Shown in pieces: positions 38,903 to 47,872 of a stretch of 64,000 nucleotides of DNA (positions are counted from its first letter, which is position 1; every line of letters starts with the position of its first letter). Under the pieces are notes generated by a model. That model saw only the letters and a program-made list of their open reading frames with translations, was not told where the DNA came from and made no database searches. The position numbers and the translations under genes were made by a program. This DNA comes from Streptomyces morookaense (GTDB lineage: Bacteria > Actinomycetota > Actinomycetes > Streptomycetales > Streptomycetaceae), in NCBI RefSeq assembly GCF_013030945.1, contig NZ_JABBXF010000010.1, positions 1-64,000 on the forward strand, in the 5' to 3' direction.

Positions 38903-38925
38903 TTGTCAGTGCCTGGGTCCAGCAT
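38903..38925 (+). promoter_or_regulatory. RecA-NDp/PafBC-type promoter for the SWIM operon
   Basis: TTGTCAGTG (38903-38911), 8 bp, then CAGCAT (38920-38925). It is the mirror image of the MoxR promoter; the two share a perfect 12-bp inverted repeat (38858-38869 and 38900-38911). The predicted start at 38931-38933 coincides with ATG 38933, so the mRNA is probably leaderless. Confidence 0.7.
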
Positions 38926-38932
38926 GGTCGGC

Positions 38933-40333
38933 ATGAATCCGCAGGGGGAACGCCGGACGGAGGACCAGGTGCTCGCGCTCGCACCTGACGCCGCATCACG
39001 CAAGGCGGGCGCGCGGCTCGGGGTGCCGGGCCCGTGGTCGGGCGCGGGCGCCCGCGCCGAGGGGGGTGCGGGCGCGGTCTGGGGGGAGTGCCGCGGCAGC
39101 GGCAGCACGCCGTACCGGACGGTCGTGGACCTGGCGGACGAGGCCGGCCCGGGCTTCCACTGCACGTGTCCGAGCCGCAAGCTCCCGTGCAAACACGCCC
39201 TGGGGCTGCTGCTGTTGTGGTCCTCGGGCGCGGAGGCGGTACCGGTCACGGCGGAGGATCCTCCGGCCTGGGCGAGTGCCTGGCTGGACCGGCGGAGGCA
39301 GCGCGCCCGCACGGCGGCGGAGGCAGCGGAGGGGCCGGGCGGCGGGTCGGGGGAACCCGCGGCCGACGGCGGGCAGGCCCGGCGCCGGGCGGACCGCCGG
39401 GCGCAGCGCATGGCCGCGGGCGCCGTGGAGTTGGAGCAGCGGCTGGTGGATCTGCTGCGGCACGGGCTGGCGGCCGCCGAGGGATCCGCGTACGGGCCGT
39501 GGGAGGAGACGGCCGCCCGCATGGTCGACGCCCAGGCGCCGGGCCTGGCGGCTCGCATAAGGGAGTTGGCGCCACTGTCCGGCGCGGGCCGGGCCGGTGC
39601 GGGCGCGGGCCGGGGTTCGCGGCTGCTGGAGGAGTGCGCCCTGCTGCACGCCCTCAATCAGGGCTTCCTGCACGCGGACCGGCTCCCCGGCCCGCTCGCC
39701 GCGACGGTGCGCAGCCGCGTCGGCGTCAGTACGGACGCGGCCTCCGTGCTGGCCTCGGCCGCGCCCGTCCGCGACCACTGGCTCGTCCTGGCCCAGCAGG
39801 ACGGCGACGACGGCCGGCTGATCACCCGCCGCATCTGGCTTCGTGGCACCGCGACGGGCCGGATGGCGCTCCTCCTCTCCTACGGGGGAGGAGGTCGGTC
39901 GCCCGAACTGTCGCTTCCTGCAGGGCTCGTGCTGGATGCCGACCTCGCCTTCCACCCGTCGGCCCGCCCGCTGCGGGCCGTCCTGGGCACCCGCCACGCG
40001 CCGCCCGCCCCCTGCCCCGCGCCCCCGCCGGGGGTCGGCACGGAGGCGGCCCTGCGCGCCTATGGCGAGGCCCTGCGCGACGATCCCTGGCTGGACGCCT
40101 GGCCGGTGGTCCTGTCGGACGTGGTCCCGGTCCCGGATCCGGAGCGCGGCTGGCAACTGGCCGATGCCGACGGCGATTCGGCGCTCCCCGTCGACCCGCG
40201 GTGCAGTGACCGTACGGGCCTGTGGCAGCTCACGGCGATATCCGGCGGCGGCCCGGTGACGGTCTTCGGTGAATGCGGTCACCGGGGCTTCGCACCGCTG
40301 GCCACATGGGCGCCGGAACTCGTGGCACTGTGA
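38933..40333 (+). CDS. SWIM zinc finger family protein
   Basis: A 466-residue protein. The SWIM motif C-x-C-xn-C-x-H is complete near residue 75 (FHCTCPSRKLPCKHALGLLLLW), after a family-typical start (RTEDQVLALAPDAASRKAGARLG). The rest is helical and Ala/Gly-rich, ending in GPVTVFGECGHRGFAPLATWAPELVAL. SWIM fingers bind DNA or proteins. Start chosen at ATG 38933 because the promoter -10 box covers the in-frame ATG at 38924. It precedes the DUF5691 gene by 13 bp and is divergent from the MoxR operon. Confidence 0.9.
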   Translation: MNPQGERRTEDQVLALAPDAASRKAGARLGVPGPWSGAGARAEGGAGAVWGECRGSGSTPYRTVVDLADEAGPGFHCTCPSRKLPCKHALGLLLLWSSGAEAVPVTAEDPPAWASAWLDRRRQRARTAAEAAEGPGGGSGEPAADGGQARRRADRRAQRMAAGAVELEQRLVDLLRHGLAAAEGSAYGPWEETAARMVDAQAPGLAARIRELAPLSGAGRAGAGAGRGSRLLEECALLHALNQGFLHADRLPGPLAATVRSRVGVSTDAASVLASAAPVRDHWLVLAQQDGDDGRLITRRIWLRGTATGRMALLLSYGGGGRSPELSLPAGLVLDADLAFHPSARPLRAVLGTRHAPPAPCPAPPPGVGTEAALRAYGEALRDDPWLDAWPVVLSDVVPVPDPERGWQLADADGDSALPVDPRCSDRTGLWQLTAISGGGPVTVFGECGHRGFAPLATWAPELVAL

Positions 40334-40346
40334 AGGGAGCCGAGGC

Positions 40347-41954
40347 ATGACCACCACCTCCTGCACCACCCCGCACCCGCCCGCCTGGGACGAACTCGTC
40401 GCCGCCGCCCTGCTCGGCACCGAGCGGCGCACCCCGCCCGTGCAGCCGCGCCCGGGCCGGGATCCGGCGGCAGCGCTGCTGGACGAGGCCGCGCTGCGCA
40501 CGGTGCAGCGGCGCGCCGCCCTGCTGCCGGCCGCGGCCGGAGCACGTCCCGAGGCTGCTCCGGACGATCCGCGTCCGCCGCTTCCGGCCGCCGCCGCCCG
40601 GCGGTTGGCGCTGCTGCTCGCCGACCGCGCGGGTTCCGGCGGGGGCCGGCAGGGCTCCGCGCCCGATCTGACCGAGCTGCTGCCGCAGTGGCTCACCGCC
40701 GCCAACGGCCATGGCCACCGGGCTCCCGCCGCCCTGCTGCCCGGCCTGCTCGACGCGGCGCGGGCCCGCAGCGACCTGCGGTCGGAGGCCCTCGCCCTGG
40801 CCGGGCCACGCGGACTGTGGCTGGCCCGGCTCAACCCGCAGTGGGCATACGCCCTGCGCGGCACGGCTGCGGGCAGCGCGGCGCTGCCCGCGGCGGCCGG
40901 TGAACAGGTGTGGCACGAGGGCCTGTTCGCGGAGCGGGTCGCCCTGCTCGCGTCCCTGCGGCGCGGTGATCCGGCGGCCGCCCGGGAGCTGCTGGCCACC
41001 ACGTGGGCCGAGGAGCGCGCCGAGGACCGGCTGATGTTCCTCGACACGCTGCGGGAGGGCGTCTCCCTCGCGGACGAGCCGTTCCTGGAACAGGCGCTGT
41101 CCGACCGCAGCCGCAATGTGCGGGCCCTGGCGGCCGAGCTCCTGTCCGCCCTCCCCGGCTCGGCCCTCGCGGCCCGGATGGCCGAACGGGCCCGCGCCTG
41201 CGTGGCCTTGGACGTCGCGGGCACCCGCGAGGACCGGCGCATAGCGGTGGAGGCGCCGCCCGAGTGCGACAGCGCGATGCAGCGGGACGGCGTCGTCGCC
41301 AAGCCGCCGTCCGGCAGGGGCGAGCGGTCGTGGTGGCTGACCCAGCTGGTCGAGGCCGCTCCCCTGGCCACCTGGTACGAGCGGCTCGGCGTCACGGATG
41401 CGGCCGGGGCGGTGGCCCTGCCGGTGGCCGACGGCTGGCAGCCCGATCTGCACGCCGCCTGGTGCCGGGCGGCCGTGCGGCAGCGGGACGCGGACTGGGC
41501 GAGGGCGCTGCTGGGCCCGGCGACGGCGCCGCCCGCGCCGGAGGGTGCGGCGTGGCGCGACCCCGCGAAGCTGCTGTCGGCCCTGCCGCCCGCCGAACGG
41601 GCCGCCTGGGTGGCGGACTTCATCTCCGCGCACGGCCTGTCGGACGCGTTCCGGCTGCTGGGGGTGTGCACGGTGCCGTGGGCGGAGCCGCTGGGGAGGG
41701 CGGTGGTGGATGCGCTCGACATCGCGCGGGACGCGGGGAGTTACCCGTGGAGCTTCAGCGGGGTGATGGGCATGGCGGAGCGCTGCCTCGACCCGGCGGA
41801 GGCCGGACGGCTGGAAGTGCTCACTGCGGTACCGGACACGGAGTCGGCCCCACCGGGAGCCGCCGGGTACTGGGCGGAGGCGTTCCGCCGGCTCGTGGGC
41901 ACACTGCGGCTGCGGGGGGTGATGCACGAGGAGTTGGCAGGCCCCACGGCGTAG
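40347..41954 (+). CDS. DUF5691 family protein
   Basis: A 535-residue soluble helical protein. The opening WDELVAAALLGTERRTPPV and later LPGLLDAARARSDLRSEALALAGPRGLWLARLNPQW and SDRSRNVRALAAELLSALPGSALAARM suggest HEAT-like helical repeats. I assign DUF5691 from memory of this text and its usual place after the SWIM gene. ATG 40347 follows GAAGGGAGCCGAGGC. Likely cotranscribed with SWIM. Function unknown. Confidence 0.8.
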   Translation: MTTTSCTTPHPPAWDELVAAALLGTERRTPPVQPRPGRDPAAALLDEAALRTVQRRAALLPAAAGARPEAAPDDPRPPLPAAAARRLALLLADRAGSGGGRQGSAPDLTELLPQWLTAANGHGHRAPAALLPGLLDAARARSDLRSEALALAGPRGLWLARLNPQWAYALRGTAAGSAALPAAAGEQVWHEGLFAERVALLASLRRGDPAAARELLATTWAEERAEDRLMFLDTLREGVSLADEPFLEQALSDRSRNVRALAAELLSALPGSALAARMAERARACVALDVAGTREDRRIAVEAPPECDSAMQRDGVVAKPPSGRGERSWWLTQLVEAAPLATWYERLGVTDAAGAVALPVADGWQPDLHAAWCRAAVRQRDADWARALLGPATAPPAPEGAAWRDPAKLLSALPPAERAAWVADFISAHGLSDAFRLLGVCTVPWAEPLGRAVVDALDIARDAGSYPWSFSGVMGMAERCLDPAEAGRLEVLTAVPDTESAPPGAAGYWAEAFRRLVGTLRLRGVMHEELAGPTA

Positions 41955-41962
41955 GGCGAGAC

Positions 41963-42027
41963 CGCATCCCGAAGGGACGCGGGGCAGCCAAGTCATGCGG
42001 CTCCGCCGCGTGGGCGCGACCAGCCAC
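41963..42027. repeat. Dispersed repeat between DUF5691 gene and icmB-like gene
   Basis: ATCCCGAAGGGACGCGGGGC then ATGCGGCTCCGCCGCGTGGG and a CAGCCAC tail: the intergenic counterpart of the in-gene copy at 34952-35014. Confidence 0.75.
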
Positions 42028-42089
42028 GAGGAACCCGCAGCCGACGCACCGCACTTCGCCCGCACCGCCCATCGGGCCCCCGCGCCGGA

Positions 42090-42500
42090 TCAGCCCACGG
42101 CGTGGCGGACGTTGGCGTTGACCCACTCCACGATGGACGTCGTGGTGGCCCCCGGGGTGAAGATCTCCGCGACCCCGAGCGCCTTGAGCGGCGGGATGTC
42201 CTCGTCCGGGATGATGCCGCCGCCGAAGACCTTGATGTCCTCGGCGTCGCGCTCCCGCAACAGCTCCAGCACCTTGGCGAACAGGGTGTTGTGCGCGCCG
42301 GAGAGGATGGACAGCCCGATCGCGTCGGCGTCCTCCTGGATCGCGGTGTCGACGATCTGCTCGGGCGTCTGGTGCAGCCCGGTGTAGATCACCTCCATGC
42401 CCGCGTCGCGCAGCGCCCGCGCGATGACCTTGGCGCCTCGATCATGGCCGTCGAGCCCCGGCTTGGCCACCACCACGCGGATCGGACCGGTCACTCCCAT
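42090..42500 (-). CDS. icmB: Cobalamin-binding small subunit of an acyl-CoA mutase, IcmB-like
   Basis: A 136-residue B12-binding domain on its own. The cobalamin ligand motif D-x-H-x2-G is in [22 protein letters not shown], followed by [12 protein letters not shown] and [12 protein letters not shown], the other two family motifs. Length and text match the small subunit of isobutyryl-CoA mutase, which is encoded apart from its large subunit in streptomycetes. ATG 42500 has GGAGG five bases upstream, better than ATG 42512. It acts with an IcmA partner not in this window. Another B12-dependent mutase subunit is possible. Confidence 0.85.
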   Translation of the reverse strand: MGVTGPIRVVVAKPGLDGHDRGAKVIARALRDAGMEVIYTGLHQTPEQIVDTAIQEDADAIGLSILSGAHNTLFAKVLELLRERDAEDIKVFGGGIIPDEDIPPLKALGVAEIFTPGATTTSIVEWVNANVRHAVG

Positions 42501-42850
42501 CACTGCCTCCATGCACTACCGCCGCCAACCGGCCGGGGATGTGAACGAACGTTATCCACAGCATCCCGCAACCGACCGTTTCGCGGTGGAGAGCGAGGGG
42601 GAAATCACACGTGGGACACCACGTTCGCTACTCACCGCTCCCGTTCCCGCGTCTCACGGGCCGCAGTGCCGCCCGGATCTCCAGAGCCGCCGGACTGCGG
42701 GGCGGCCGCGAGGGGAGCCGCGTCGAGGCCGCCGCGCCGCAGAGCCGTCCCAGCCGCATGGCTCAGCGGTGCGGCAGGCAGCGCACAGCTGCCCGCCAGG
42801 GCACACGGGGGACAGGTGCCCTGCATGTGTGCCGTTCGGGAGGTCGGCCA
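42501..42850. other. Gene-free divergent region between icmB and the lipase gene
   Basis: 350 bp. The lipase frame is open through part of it, but has no family similarity or good ribosome site. A hairpin GGCACAC (42800-42806)/GTGTGCC (42827-42833) lies 18 bp before the lipase start. I see no other gene. Confidence 0.45.
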
Positions 42851-43675
42851 ATGGGGGCCTTGCCCTTTCTCCGCACGATTGTGCGCCCTTCTGCCGCGCT
42901 GGTGCGGTCGACGGTGCTCGAGCTGTTGATCCTCACGGTGCACGTTCTGCTCTATCCGACGGGCCTGGCGCAGGAGCGCCGTCCTCCTCCGCCGCCGGCC
43001 GTCGCCGGACCGCGGGGCGATCAGGAGGGCGACGGCGAGGACCGCCCGCCGGTGCTCCTCCTCCACGGCTTCATCGACAACCGCTCGGTCTTCGTCCTGC
43101 TCCGCCGCTCCCTGCGGCGGCACGGCTGGCAGCACGTCCTGACCCTCAACTTCTCGCTGCTGACATGCGATGTCCGCGCCGCGGCCGAACTCCTCGCCCG
43201 GCATGTCGAGGAGGTCTGCGACCGCACCGGCAGCCCGCAGGTCGATGTCGTCGGGCACAGCCTGGGCGGTCTGATCGCCCGGTACTACGTGCAGCGGATG
43301 GGCGGCGACGCCCGGGTCCGCATGCTCGTCACGCTCGGCACCCCGCACGCGGGCACGCACCTGGCGGGCATCGTTCCCGGGCACCCGCTGGCCCGGCAGA
43401 TGCGCCCCGATTCCGAGATCGTCGCGGAGCTCGGGGAACCGGCGCCGCAATGCGGCACCCAATTCGTCAGTTTCTGGAGCGACCTCGATCTCATCATGAT
43501 CCCGGTGGAGACTGCACGGATCGATCATCCGGATCTGATCTCGCGCAGTGTGCGGGTGAGCGGCGTGGGGCATCTCGCCCTCCCCGTGCACACGGAGGTG
43601 GCCGTCGGCATCCGGCAGGCGCTGACCATGGCGGAGACGACGGACGGCCGTGCCGGAGCGGCCTCGGTGGCCTGA
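42851..43675 (+). CDS. Secreted or membrane-anchored lipase (alpha/beta hydrolase)
   Basis: 274 residues. A hydrophobic N-terminal segment (ALVRSTVLELLILTVHVLLYP) may anchor or export it. The hydrolase part has the oxyanion strand VLLLHGFIDNRSVF, the nucleophile elbow VVGHSLGGLIARYYVQRM, LGTPHAGTHLAG, and a late His in GVGHLALPVHTEVA. This is the triacylglycerol lipase (EstA/LipC-like) pattern. ATG 42851 follows GGGAGGTCGGCCA, which fixes the start. Probably hydrolyses extracellular esters. Confidence 0.87.
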   Translation: MGALPFLRTIVRPSAALVRSTVLELLILTVHVLLYPTGLAQERRPPPPPAVAGPRGDQEGDGEDRPPVLLLHGFIDNRSVFVLLRRSLRRHGWQHVLTLNFSLLTCDVRAAAELLARHVEEVCDRTGSPQVDVVGHSLGGLIARYYVQRMGGDARVRMLVTLGTPHAGTHLAGIVPGHPLARQMRPDSEIVAELGEPAPQCGTQFVSFWSDLDLIMIPVETARIDHPDLISRSVRVSGVGHLALPVHTEVAVGIRQALTMAETTDGRAGAASVA

Positions 43676-43685
43676 CGGACCGGTG

Positions 43686-43738
43686 CCCGGGCGGCCCGTT
43701 GTCGAACGTATATCGAACGTCAAGTCGAGCCGCCCGGG
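43686..43738 (+). terminator. Possible lipase terminator with long loop
   Basis: Perfect 10-bp arms CCCGGGCGGC (43686-43695) and GCCGCCCGGG (43729-43738) around 33 bases that contain two TCGAACGT direct repeats. Confidence 0.45.
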
Positions 43739-43858
43739 TTCAGTCCACCAAAAGGCGGCTAAATGCCCGGCGTCCGCATGCCCGAAACGTGGGGAAGATT
43801 GTCGCCGTCGCATACCGCCGGGTACAGTCGCCGCTAATTCTCCTGCCCCCAAGGCGAA

Positions 43859-45301
43859 ATGGAAGTGGTGGTGAACGACCGTCACCCGTCGGCGGGCCCG
43901 GCTCCGACCGTTCCCGCTCCCGATGCCTCCTCCTACGGGCACTACGCCCCATCGCCGTACGAGCAGCAGGACAACACGACGCAGGGCTACGCCGGATACG
44001 CCTACGACACGTACGCCTCGGGCGGTTCGGGGCCGGGGGCACCTCCCAGCGGTGGCTGGGGGATGGACAACACCTGGGGCACCGCGACCGGGCAGACCCA
44101 GACCTGGGACTTCAGCGGCTACGACCTCGGCGACGGCGGGCAGCAGGACAGCTCCGGCTGGGCCGCGGCCGGTTCGTACGACACGTACGGCTCAGGGGTG
44201 CACGCCGCGGCGCAGGCCGTGCAGCAGACGCCCGTCGACCAGGCCATGACGCAGACCTGGGACACCTCCGGGTACTACCCGTCCTGGAACACCTCCGCCC
44301 AGTGGGACTTCACCGGTTACTCGCAGACCCAGACCTGGGACACCAGCGGCTATGCCGAGCCCGCTCCGGAACCGGCGGCCCCGGAACCGGCCCCCGCGGT
44401 CACGCCCACTCCGACCCTCATGACCGATGTCTCCGTCGTCTCCGCCGTCTCCGGGCTTCCCGGTGTGGCCGACGCCGAGACCTGCACCATGTCGGTCCTC
44501 GACATGGACGAGCCGGAGGCCCCGGCGGCGGAGCCGTCCCCGGCCGCCCCCGCCCGCAGCCGCCGCAAGGGCGCGGCCCCGCGCGCCGGTTACCGCCCTC
44601 GCCGCCGGGCGCTCCTCACGGTCGCCGTGCCCTCGGTGGCCGTCATGGGAGTGGCCGGGATCGCCGCCGCGTCCGTGGCGGCGAGCGGGCACAAGGACAC
44701 CACGCACACGCAGGCCGCCCCCGAGCAGCCGGTGAAGCTCTCCGCGGCCAACAGCAAACTGGACACCCAGCTCGCCGGTCTCAGCAAGGGCGCCGACGAC
44801 TTCGCCTCCCGCGCCAGCCGCAACCAGGAGCGGCTCGACCTCCAGGCCCGTCAGGAGGAGGAGCGCAAACGCAAGGCGGAGGAAGCCGCCCGAAAAGAGG
44901 CGGAGCGCCCGAAGTTCGCGCTCCCCGTCAGCCAGCACGGCCTGAGCGCCTTCTTCGGACAGGCGGGCGTCAACTGGATGTCGGTGCACACCGGCATCGA
45001 CTTCCCCGTCAGCTACGGCACTCCGGTCATGGCGGCCACCGACGGCACGGTCAGCACCCAGTACAACGTGGCCTACGGCAACATGGCGAAGGTGACGTCC
45101 GCGGACGGCACCGAGACCTGGTACTGCCACCTGAGCAGCTACAAACTGCGCTCGGGGAAGGTCAAGGCCGGGGACGTCATCGCCTATTCCGGCAACTCGG
45201 GCAACTCCACCGGCCCGCACCTCCACTTCGAGGTCCGCCCCGGCGGCTCGGCGGTGGACCCCCTCCCCTGGCTCCGCAGCCACGACCTGGATCCGACGTA
45301 A
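43859..45301 (+). CDS. M23 family metallopeptidase with Trp/Tyr-rich repeats
   Basis: A 480-residue protein. Residues 1-180 are disordered and Gly/Tyr-rich, with repeated TQTWDFSGY, TQTWDTSGY and TQTWDTSGY units. One membrane helix follows an RRR cluster (RALLTVAVPSVAVMGVAGIAAASVA), then a coiled segment (RLDLQARQEEERKRKAEEAARKEAE) and the LytM/M23 domain. Metal ligands are in HTGIDFPV and HLHFEVRPGG. It probably cleaves peptidoglycan cross-links outside the cell. ATG 43859 follows AAGGCG; GTG 43871 is an alternative. Confidence 0.88.
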   Translation: MEVVVNDRHPSAGPAPTVPAPDASSYGHYAPSPYEQQDNTTQGYAGYAYDTYASGGSGPGAPPSGGWGMDNTWGTATGQTQTWDFSGYDLGDGGQQDSSGWAAAGSYDTYGSGVHAAAQAVQQTPVDQAMTQTWDTSGYYPSWNTSAQWDFTGYSQTQTWDTSGYAEPAPEPAAPEPAPAVTPTPTLMTDVSVVSAVSGLPGVADAETCTMSVLDMDEPEAPAAEPSPAAPARSRRKGAAPRAGYRPRRRALLTVAVPSVAVMGVAGIAAASVAASGHKDTTHTQAAPEQPVKLSAANSKLDTQLAGLSKGADDFASRASRNQERLDLQARQEEERKRKAEEAARKEAERPKFALPVSQHGLSAFFGQAGVNWMSVHTGIDFPVSYGTPVMAATDGTVSTQYNVAYGNMAKVTSADGTETWYCHLSSYKLRSGKVKAGDVIAYSGNSGNSTGPHLHFEVRPGGSAVDPLPWLRSHDLDPT

Positions 45302-45320
45302 GCGCACCGCGCGCCCCGCA

Positions 45321-45345
45321 CCCCGCGCCCCAAAGGGGCGCGGGG
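45321..45345. terminator. Bidirectional terminator between M23 gene and pcrA
   Basis: CCCCGCGCCCC-AAA-GGGGCGCGGGG, 11-bp perfect arms, followed by AACTACGCGAGCAACC, a dispersed-repeat tail in reverse orientation. Confidence 0.88.
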
Positions 45346-45388
45346 AACTACGCGAGCAACCCCCACAATCCCGCGGCAAACGCCAGAG

Positions 45389-47863
45389 CTAAAGCTTCTC
45401 CACCGGCGCATAGCGCAGCAGCAACCGCTTCGGCTTCTCCTCGCCGAAGTCGATCGTCGCCTCGGCGTTGTCCCCGCTGCCCTTGACCGCCACGACCGTG
45501 CCGAGCCCGAACGAGTCGTGCGTGACGCGGTCCCCGATGGCCAGGGAGACCACCGGACGGTCCTTGGCGCGCCGCGTCGCGAACCCGCTCGGCCCGGCCT
45601 TGCGGCTGCTGCCGAAGCCGCCGCCGAGCGAACTGCCGCCGCCCGAGCGGGAACCGGACCCCACCGAGCCCATCGTCGCCGAGGGCGTCGCCGGCCCGGT
45701 GCGCCGCCAGGTCACATACTTGTCGGGGATCTCCTCCAGGAACCGCGACGGCGGGTTGTAGGAGGGCTGGCCCCACGCGCTGCGCATGCTCGACCGGGTC
45801 AGGTAGAGCCGCTCGCGGGCCCGCGTGATGCCCACGTAGGCGAGCCGCCGCTCCTCCTCCAGTTCCTTGGCCTGGCCGAGGGCGCGCATGTGCGGGAAGA
45901 CGCCGTCCTCCATCCCCGTGAGGAAGACGACCGGGAACTCCAGGCCCTTGGCCGTGTGCAGGGTCATCAGCGTGATGACGCCGGTGCCCTCCTCGTCCTC
46001 GTCGGGGATCTGGTCGGAGTCGGCGACGAGCGCGACCTTCTCCAGGAACTCCGCCAGGGTGCCCGGCTCCTCCTCCGTGCGCTCCTGCTCGAACTCGAGG
46101 GCGACGGCCGCGAGTTCCTGGAGGTTCTCGATGCGGGTCTCGTCCTGGGGGTCGGTGGAGGCCTGGAGTTCGGCGAGGTAGCCCGTGCGCTCCAGCACCG
46201 CCTCCAGGATCGTGGCGGGCCCGGCACCGGACTCGACGACCGTGCGCAGCTCGTCCATCAGGACGTTGAAGCGCTTGACGGCGTTCGCCGAGCGGGCGGC
46301 CATGCCGTAGGCCTCGTCCACGCGGCGCAGCGCCTGCGCGAAGCTGACCTTCTCGCGCAGCGACAGGGCGTCGATCATGGCCTCGGCGCGCTCGCCGATG
46401 CCGCGCTTGGGCACGTTGAGGATGCGCCGCAGCGGCACGGTGTCCTCGGGGTTGGCGAGCACCCGCAGGTAGGCCAGGACGTCGCGGACCTCCTTGCGCT
46501 CGTAGAAGCGCACGCCGCCGACGACCTTGTAGGGCAGGCCGACCCGGATGAAGATCTCTTCGAAGACGCGGGACTGGGCGTTGGTCCGGTAGAAGACGGC
46601 CACGTCGCCCGCCTTGGCGTCGCCGGCGTCCGTGAGCCGGTCGATCTCGTCGGCGACGAACTGGGCCTCGTCGTGCTCGGTGTCGGCGACGTAGCCGGTG
46701 ATGGCGGCGCCCTCGCCGGCCTCGGTCCACAGGTTCTTCGGGCGGCGGTTCTCGTTGCGCTCGATGACCGCGTTGGCCGCGTTGAGGATCGTCTGCGTGG
46801 AACGGTAGTTCTGCTCCAGCAGGATCGTGGTGGCGTCCGGGTAGTCCTCCTCGAACTGGAGGATGTTGCGGATGGTGGCGCCGCGGAAGGCGTAGATCGA
46901 CTGATCGGCGTCACCCACGACGCACAGCTCGCCGGGGCCCTCCTCGCCCGCGGTCTCCGGCGTGCCGACCAGCTCGCGCACGAGCGTGTACTGGGCGTGG
47001 TTGGTGTCCTGGTACTCGTCGACCAGGACGTGCCGGAAGCGGCGCCGGTAGTGCTCCGCCACGTCCGGGAAGGCCTGCAGCAGGTGCACGGTGGTCATGA
47101 TGATGTCGTCGAAGTCCAGGGCGTTGGCCTCGCGCAGCCGCGCCTGGTACATCGTGTAGGCCTCGGCGAGCGTCTTCTCGAAACCGTCGGCGGCCTGCCC
47201 GGCGAAGGCCTCCTCGTCGATGAGCTCGTTCTTGAGGTTGGAGATCTTCGCGCTGAAGGACTTCGGCGGGAACTTCTTCGGGTCGAGGTCCAGGTCGCGG
47301 CAGACGAGCGCCATGAGCCGCTTGGAGTCGGCCGCGTCGTAGATCGAGAAGGAGGACGTGAAGCCCAGCTTCTTGCTCTCGCGGCGCAGGATGCGCACGC
47401 ACGCGCTGTGGAAGGTCATCACCCACATCGCGTTCGCCCGCGGGCCGACGAGGTGCTCGACGCGCTCCTTCATCTCGCCCGCGGCCTTGTTGGTGAAGGT
47501 GATCGCGAGGATCTGGCCCGGGTGCACGCCGCGCGCGCCCAGCAGGTGGGCGATGCGGTGGGTGAGGACGCGCGTCTTGCCGGAGCCGGCGCCCGCGACG
47601 ATCAGCAGCGGGGAGCCCGTGTGCACCACGGCCTCGCGCTGCTGCTCGTTCATCCCCTCCAGCAGAGCCGCCGGATCGACGGCCGGGCGGACGGCGCCGT
47701 CGCGGTAGTACGCCTCACGGGGGACGGGCACGTCGAACGCCCCGCCGAACAGGTCGTCCGGCAGGGGCTCGGAGGCCGCGTCGTCCTCCGGGGGCGGCGG
47801 AGGGTGCTCCTCGTCGGAGGGGGCCAGGTCCGCCAGGAAGCTGTCGTCAAAGAGGCTGCTCAT
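45389..47863 (-). CDS. pcrA: ATP-dependent DNA helicase PcrA/UvrD1
   Basis: An 824-residue superfamily 1A helicase. Acidic N-terminal extension, then Q-motif MNEQQREAVVH, Walker A AGAGSGKT (residues 90-97), motif II VDEYQDTNHAQY, motif III GDADQSIYAFRGA, NYRSTQTI, and TLHTAKGLEF and YVGITRARERLYL. A C-terminal Tudor-like segment (IGDRVTHDSFGLGTVVAVKG) of the RNA-polymerase-binding type closes it. It acts in repair and replication restart. ATG 47863. A RecA-NDp-like promoter stands right in front. Confidence 0.97.
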   Translation of the reverse strand: MSSLFDDSFLADLAPSDEEHPPPPPEDDAASEPLPDDLFGGAFDVPVPREAYYRDGAVRPAVDPAALLEGMNEQQREAVVHTGSPLLIVAGAGSGKTRVLTHRIAHLLGARGVHPGQILAITFTNKAAGEMKERVEHLVGPRANAMWVMTFHSACVRILRRESKKLGFTSSFSIYDAADSKRLMALVCRDLDLDPKKFPPKSFSAKISNLKNELIDEEAFAGQAADGFEKTLAEAYTMYQARLREANALDFDDIIMTTVHLLQAFPDVAEHYRRRFRHVLVDEYQDTNHAQYTLVRELVGTPETAGEEGPGELCVVGDADQSIYAFRGATIRNILQFEEDYPDATTILLEQNYRSTQTILNAANAVIERNENRRPKNLWTEAGEGAAITGYVADTEHDEAQFVADEIDRLTDAGDAKAGDVAVFYRTNAQSRVFEEIFIRVGLPYKVVGGVRFYERKEVRDVLAYLRVLANPEDTVPLRRILNVPKRGIGERAEAMIDALSLREKVSFAQALRRVDEAYGMAARSANAVKRFNVLMDELRTVVESGAGPATILEAVLERTGYLAELQASTDPQDETRIENLQELAAVALEFEQERTEEEPGTLAEFLEKVALVADSDQIPDEDEEGTGVITLMTLHTAKGLEFPVVFLTGMEDGVFPHMRALGQAKELEEERRLAYVGITRARERLYLTRSSMRSAWGQPSYNPPSRFLEEIPDKYVTWRRTGPATPSATMGSVGSGSRSGGGSSLGGGFGSSRKAGPSGFATRRAKDRPVVSLAIGDRVTHDSFGLGTVVAVKGSGDNAEATIDFGEEKPKRLLLRYAPVEKL

Positions 47864-47872
47864 CGCCTCCCG

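Noticed and set aside
38888-38932. Earlier SWIM starts at 38888 or 38924
   Set aside because: Both would lie upstream of the transcription start predicted by the promoter at 38903-38925.
42611-42850. N-terminal extension of the lipase
   Set aside because: Frame is open, but ATG 42851 has GGGAGG at good distance and gives a sensible hydrophobic leader.
43739-43858. c-di-AMP (ydaO-type) riboswitch before the M23 gene
   Set aside because: Such elements occur before wall hydrolase genes, but I could not see the conserved core in the 120 bp available.
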